This document shows positions 60,988 to 64,000 of a DNA stretch of 64,000 nt, in pieces. Position 1 is the stretch's first letter. Every line of letters begins with the position of its first letter. The position numbers and the translations under genes were made by a program. The notes below the pieces were generated by a model that saw nothing but the letters and a program-made list of their open reading frames with translations, searched no databases and had not been told where the DNA came from. Source of the stretch: Pseudomonas rhodesiae (GTDB taxonomy: Bacteria; Pseudomonadota; Gammaproteobacteria; Pseudomonadales; Pseudomonadaceae); the NCBI RefSeq assembly GCF_007858255.1, contig NZ_VFEU01000018.1:25562-89561 (forward strand). The letters are read 5' to 3'.

Positions 60988-61452
60988 ATGAAAGCGCTGC
61001 AACCCGATACGTTAATTCGCAACCCAAACGGCGTGCCAATCGTTGCCGGCGTCATAGTCAACTGCGAGGCCGCTCGTGTATGGGATCTGGTGGGGCGATT
61101 TTCCAACTTTGATGCCTTTATCCCTGCCCTGTCGCGCATTGAAATGATTGGCACGGGCGTGGGCGCTTTGCGTACAAAAATTTTCCATGACGGCAACTGT
61201 GCGGTCGAACAACTCAACAGTCGAGATGACGACGCCATGCACATGACATGGACCACGATCTACAACACCTTGGGCGTGGCCAGACTGTGGGCAGCGATTA
61301 ATGTGCAGGCACTTGGCGCCCAGAGCGCCAAGGTCACCTGGACGATCATCGCGGAACCCGAAGACACAACGCGCAAGGGGTTCGAAGCGTTCGTGCAGGA
61401 CTTTGCCGACAGCGCCCTGAACAACGTACGTAAATTACTCGACAAGCCGTAG
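60988..61452 (+). CDS. pvfD: PvfD/MgoD-type polyketide-cyclase/SRPBCC protein
   Basis: The 154-residue protein has an SRPBCC (polyketide cyclase/lipid-transport) pattern: VNCEAARVWDLVGRFSNFDAFIPALSRIEMIGTGVGALRT, followed by MTWTTIYNTL and KVTWTIIAEPEDTTRKGFEAFVQDFADSALNNVRKLL. The fourth gene of pvf/mgo operons is of this type. It starts 19 bases after pvfC and its stop lies in the palindrome at 61448. Its exact role in the pathway is unknown to me. Confidence 0.85.
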   Translation: MKALQPDTLIRNPNGVPIVAGVIVNCEAARVWDLVGRFSNFDAFIPALSRIEMIGTGVGALRTKIFHDGNCAVEQLNSRDDDAMHMTWTTIYNTLGVARLWAAINVQALGAQSAKVTWTIIAEPEDTTRKGFEAFVQDFADSALNNVRKLLDKP

Positions 61453-61475
61453 GAGCGAGTTGGCGCGCTCCTACG
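61448..61475. terminator. Palindrome between pvfD and the convergent chemoreceptor gene
   Basis: CGTAGGAGCG (61448-61457) and CGCTCCTACG (61466-61475) are perfect complements with loop AGTTGGCG. The first arm contains the pvfD stop codon. It lies between convergent genes and has no T-run, so it may be a bidirectional stop or a REP-like element. Confidence 0.55.
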
Positions 61476-61490
61476 GCGTGCCCCGGCGAG

Positions 61491-63371
61491 TCAGATCTTG
61501 AAGCTGTCGACCAATTGCTTCAAACGATTGGCCTGCTGTGACAGTGCATCGCAATCCCTCAGGGTTTCGTTGAGGTTTTCCACACCTTGCTGGTTCAGCA
61601 GATTGATCTGGTTGATGTCCACGTTGAGCGTCTCCACCACGGCGGTCTGCTCTTCGGTGGCCGCCGCGACGGACTGGTTCATGCCGTCGATCTCAACAAT
61701 ACGCTGCGTCACACTGACCAGGCGCTCGCCGGCCTGGTTGGCGACCTCAACACTTTCCTCGCTGGAAACCTGACTGGCATTCATCGTCGTCACCGCTTCA
61801 CGCGAACCCACTTGAAGCGAAGTGATCATTTTATGGATCTCTTCGGCGGACTCCTGGGTTCGGTGAGCCAGGTTGCGAACCTCATCGGCCACCACTGCGA
61901 ACCCACGGCCAGCCTCACCGGCACGCGCAGCTTCGATCGCAGCGTTAAGGGCAAGCAAGTTGGTTTGCTGGGAAATGCCTTTGATCACATCAAGTATGTG
62001 ACCAATGTTGTCGGTGCTGGCATTCAGGGTTTCGATCTGCGTGCACGATAGGCTGATTTTCTGAGACAGCTCCGACATGGCCAAGATGGTCTGTTCGACC
62101 ACTTTGCGCCCATCGTCGGCCTGCTCGCTGGCACCACTGGCATGCTGGGACGCATCAGCAGCGTTCCGTGCGATTTCCTGAGTCGCTGCCCCCAACTCAT
62201 TGATCGCCGCGGCGACGCTGTTGGTGCGTGCGCTCTGCTCGTCGGAGCCGATGATCGAGGCATTGGACGACGCCATCACGCGCTGGGAAAGGTCATGCAC
62301 CTGACGTGTGGCCGAAGACACTTCGGAAATCGACGCATGAATACGTTCCACGAACCGGTTGAACGCACTGCCAACTTCACCGAACTCATCCTTGCTGGTG
62401 ACTGCCAGGCGACGCGTCAGATCGCCTTCGCCTTGAGCGATATCCTGCATGGCAACACCCATGGTGGTCAGGGGGCGCAGCAATACTTGAATCAACAGAC
62501 TCAACAGCACGGCAATCGCAACTACCGCGATTAGCATGGCGATTAACGCAGATGTGCGGAATTTACCTAGCGGGGCGTAGGCCTTGTCTTTATCGATCGA
62601 CAGACCAATGTACCAATCCGCGCCAGGCAACCCGGTGATGGGGGTGAATGAAAGAATGCGATCCTGGCCATTGAGTACAACGTCCTGATTAATCTTCTCG
62701 ATACGGACGCTGGTGCCTGGGTAGATGTCCTTGAGGTTCTTCATCACCTGGTCTTCGTCAGGGCTGACGATAACCTGGCCGTCACCGCTGACCAGGAACG
62801 CATGGCCAATACCGCCGAAGTCCACCGAGTTGATGATTTTTACCAAGGTTTGCAGGCTCAGGTCACCACCGACCACGCCGAGCAATTCACCGTTCTTTTT
62901 AACCGGCATGGCAATAGTGACAATCTGCCCGCCCACTGCGGCCATATACGGCGGCGTAAGCATGGGTTTATCGGCGGCCACGGCTTGCTTGTACCAAGGG
63001 CGCTGACGCGGATCGTAGCCGTCAGGCATTTTGGCGTCAGGACGCTGGGTGAAAACGCCGTTGGTTTGACCGACATAGGTGAACTGGAAATTTGAGGTCA
63101 ATGCGGGTTGATCCACCAAACCTGGCAGATCCGCGGCATCGCCTTGATGGGCAATGTTCTGCGTGAGACTTTCAAGCACCAGTATTCGGCCACTGAGCCA
63201 GTTCTGCACGCTGCTGGCGGTCAGCTCACCGGATTGCTGGATAGACGACTCCAGGTTCTGCTTGATCGTGCTCCGTTGCAGATAATCGTTGTAAAGCGTG
63301 AATAATGCGAAGGCTAGGACTACGACGCCTGACGCAGCTAGCAGAATTTTGTGGCTGAACTTGAGATTCAT
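61491..63371 (-). CDS. Methyl-accepting chemotaxis protein with dCache sensor
   Basis: From the ATG at 63371 the protein has 626 residues; an in-frame ATG at 63425 is less likely. Two membrane segments (ILLAASGVVVLAFALFTLY and ALIAMLIAVVAIAVLLSLLIQVLL) flank a periplasmic dCache domain. YDPRQRPWYKQA, PPYMAAVGGQIVTIAMPV and VVGGDLSL fit the amino-acid-binding pattern known from Pseudomonas receptors, so amino acids are likely ligands. A HAMP domain and the signalling hairpin with the conserved tip (GISQQTNLLALNAAIEAARAGEAGRGFAVVADEVRNLAHRTQ) follow. The protein has no C-terminal pentapeptide. It is monocistronic and convergent with pvfD. Confidence 0.9.
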   Translation of the reverse strand: MNLKFSHKILLAASGVVVLAFALFTLYNDYLQRSTIKQNLESSIQQSGELTASSVQNWLSGRILVLESLTQNIAHQGDAADLPGLVDQPALTSNFQFTYVGQTNGVFTQRPDAKMPDGYDPRQRPWYKQAVAADKPMLTPPYMAAVGGQIVTIAMPVKKNGELLGVVGGDLSLQTLVKIINSVDFGGIGHAFLVSGDGQVIVSPDEDQVMKNLKDIYPGTSVRIEKINQDVVLNGQDRILSFTPITGLPGADWYIGLSIDKDKAYAPLGKFRTSALIAMLIAVVAIAVLLSLLIQVLLRPLTTMGVAMQDIAQGEGDLTRRLAVTSKDEFGEVGSAFNRFVERIHASISEVSSATRQVHDLSQRVMASSNASIIGSDEQSARTNSVAAAINELGAATQEIARNAADASQHASGASEQADDGRKVVEQTILAMSELSQKISLSCTQIETLNASTDNIGHILDVIKGISQQTNLLALNAAIEAARAGEAGRGFAVVADEVRNLAHRTQESAEEIHKMITSLQVGSREAVTTMNASQVSSEESVEVANQAGERLVSVTQRIVEIDGMNQSVAAATEEQTAVVETLNVDINQINLLNQQGVENLNETLRDCDALSQQANRLKQLVDSFKI

Positions 63372-63656
63372 TTCGTCGACTTCTTTTGCCAAAGGGGGAT
63401 GAGCGTGCCGAACGGAACATTCCATGTAACGGTATAGCCGGCTTCTCGGGCCGCTCTATTTCGGTGCACGCATGGCTCATCAGGCTTTCGGCCAAACGGA
63501 GTGAAATCTTAAGGTTTTGTGGGAAACATCCTCTTTTTGAGTGTTAAACCGACAGGCGGTAAATCCGAACTACCAAAAATCATTAAACCAGCCTATGACA
63601 CCCTTCAATGGCGAATCTTTGATTTGACGCCTATTAATTCCCTATAAACGACAAAA

Positions 63657-63687
63657 CCCCTGCCTGCGTTAGCAGACAGGGGCTTTG
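63657..63687 (-). terminator. Intrinsic terminator after the distal 5S gene
   Basis: On the minus strand the stem CCCCTGTCTGC / GCAGGCAGGGG, with loop TAAC, is followed by TTTTG. It lies ten bases after the distal 5S rRNA copy and ends the rRNA operon. Confidence 0.8.
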
Positions 63688-63696
63688 GAATTTAAT

Positions 63697-63811
63697 CTTG
63701 ACGATGACCTACTCTCACATGGGGAAACCCCACACTACCATCGGCGATGCATCGTTTCACTGCTGAGTTCGGGATGGGATCAGGTGGTTCCAATGCTCTA
63801 TGGTCGTCAAG
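63697..63811 (-). rRNA. 5S rRNA, distal (second) copy
   Basis: The minus strand reads CTTGACGACCATAGAGCATTGGAACCACC, typical of the 5' end of Pseudomonas 5S rRNA, then CGAACTCAG and GATGGTAGTGTGGGG and ends GGTCATCGTCAAG, pairing with the 5' end. It is complete at about 115 bases. It is 109 bases downstream of another 5S gene and has its own terminator. Confidence 0.93.
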
Positions 63812-63875
63812 AAATTCTGTGTACCAGATCGACCTTGAGCATCGTTCCGGTGAAAATTCGTGGACTTCTACATAA

Positions 63876-63912
63876 AACAAAACCCCAACTGCTTTCGCAA
63901 TTGGGGTTTCGG
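63876..63912 (-). terminator. Intrinsic terminator between the two 5S genes
   Basis: On the minus strand CCCCAATTGC-GAAA-GCAGTTGGGG, one mismatched pair in a ten-base stem with a stable GAAA loop, is followed by TTTTGTTTT. It lies directly after the proximal 5S gene, so the distal copy would be transcribed by readthrough or from a separate promoter. Confidence 0.8.
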
Positions 63913-63920
63913 AATTTAAT

Positions 63921-64000
63921 CTTGACGATGACCTACTCTCACATGGGGAAACCCCACACTACCATCGGCGATGCATCGTTTCACTGCTGAGTTCGGGATG
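63921..64000 (-). rRNA. 5S rRNA, proximal copy (cut by window end)
   Basis: The 80 bases visible are identical to the corresponding part of the distal 5S copy, including GGTCATCGTCAAG at the 3' end. The 5' part lies outside the window. The 23S and 16S genes would be further on, on the same strand. Confidence 0.92.

Noticed and set aside
63426..63656. tRNA gene or further CDS next to the rRNA operon
   Set aside because: No cloverleaf-like sequence or ribosome site was seen; it is only the chemoreceptor promoter region and the end of the rRNA operon.

Overview
The window looks like a chromosomal segment of a Pseudomonas of the P. fluorescens group. It is GC-rich, contains the REP palindrome core GGGGGCAAGCCCCCTCCC, has a full pgaABCD operon, carries a pvf/mgo-type diazeniumdiolate operon, and ends in Pseudomonas-like 5S rRNA. 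Almost everything from 1 to 36 kb is on the minus strand and concerns the cell surface, export or contact with other cells. No insertion sequence, integrase, tRNA or CRISPR array was seen.

Layout. (1) 1-11.7 kb: a contact-dependent inhibition locus, cdiB-cdiA-cdiI, followed by at least three orphan toxin-tip fragments, one with its own SMI1/KNR4-like immunity gene. Two of the tips carry visible single-base frameshifts. (2) 12.1-18.4 kb: pgaABCD for export of poly-N-acetylglucosamine. (3) 18.7-21 kb: a YdgA/DUF945 protein and a small membrane protein. (4) 21-26.1 kb: a five-gene, tightly overlapping efflux operon (MarR regulator, FUSC pump, DUF1656, HlyD adaptor, outer-membrane factor) with an operator palindrome just upstream. 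(5) 26.5-45.1 kb: the most unusual block. One operon encodes a sulfotransferase, a 2.1-kaa adhesin (LEPRMLFDGA motif, DUF4347, Gly-rich region, 13 Ig-like repeats), a TolC-like outer-membrane factor and an APS-kinase-like protein fused to DUF2789. Next to it lie a phage-tail-collar-domain protein with a DUF6916-like partner, an operon of two HlyD-like adaptors plus an M50 protease/HlyD fusion, and a divergent secreted-protein pair. No ABC ATPase is present. (6) 45.1-49.2 kb: fecI-fecR-TonB receptor with a Fur-box candidate. (7) 49.2-54.4 kb: an EmrAB/OMF-type efflux operon and a LysR regulator. (8) 54.5-61.5 kb: the scar of an ABC permease gene, a GntR regulator, and the pvfABCD (mgoBCAD) operon. 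(9) 61.5-63.4 kb: a dCache chemoreceptor. (10) 63.6-64 kb: the 3' end of an rRNA operon with two tandem 5S genes, each followed by a terminator.

How the genes may work together. The window concentrates adhesion and signalling functions: CDI, PNAG, a large adhesin and a Pvf signal. My main proposal is that region 5 is a sulfation-linked surface-protein export system. PAPS made by the APS-kinase-like protein would feed the sulfotransferase encoded directly upstream of the adhesin. Export would use the operon's own outer-membrane factor and the neighbouring M50/HlyD adaptor set. The gene order is read from the sequence; the functional link is inference.
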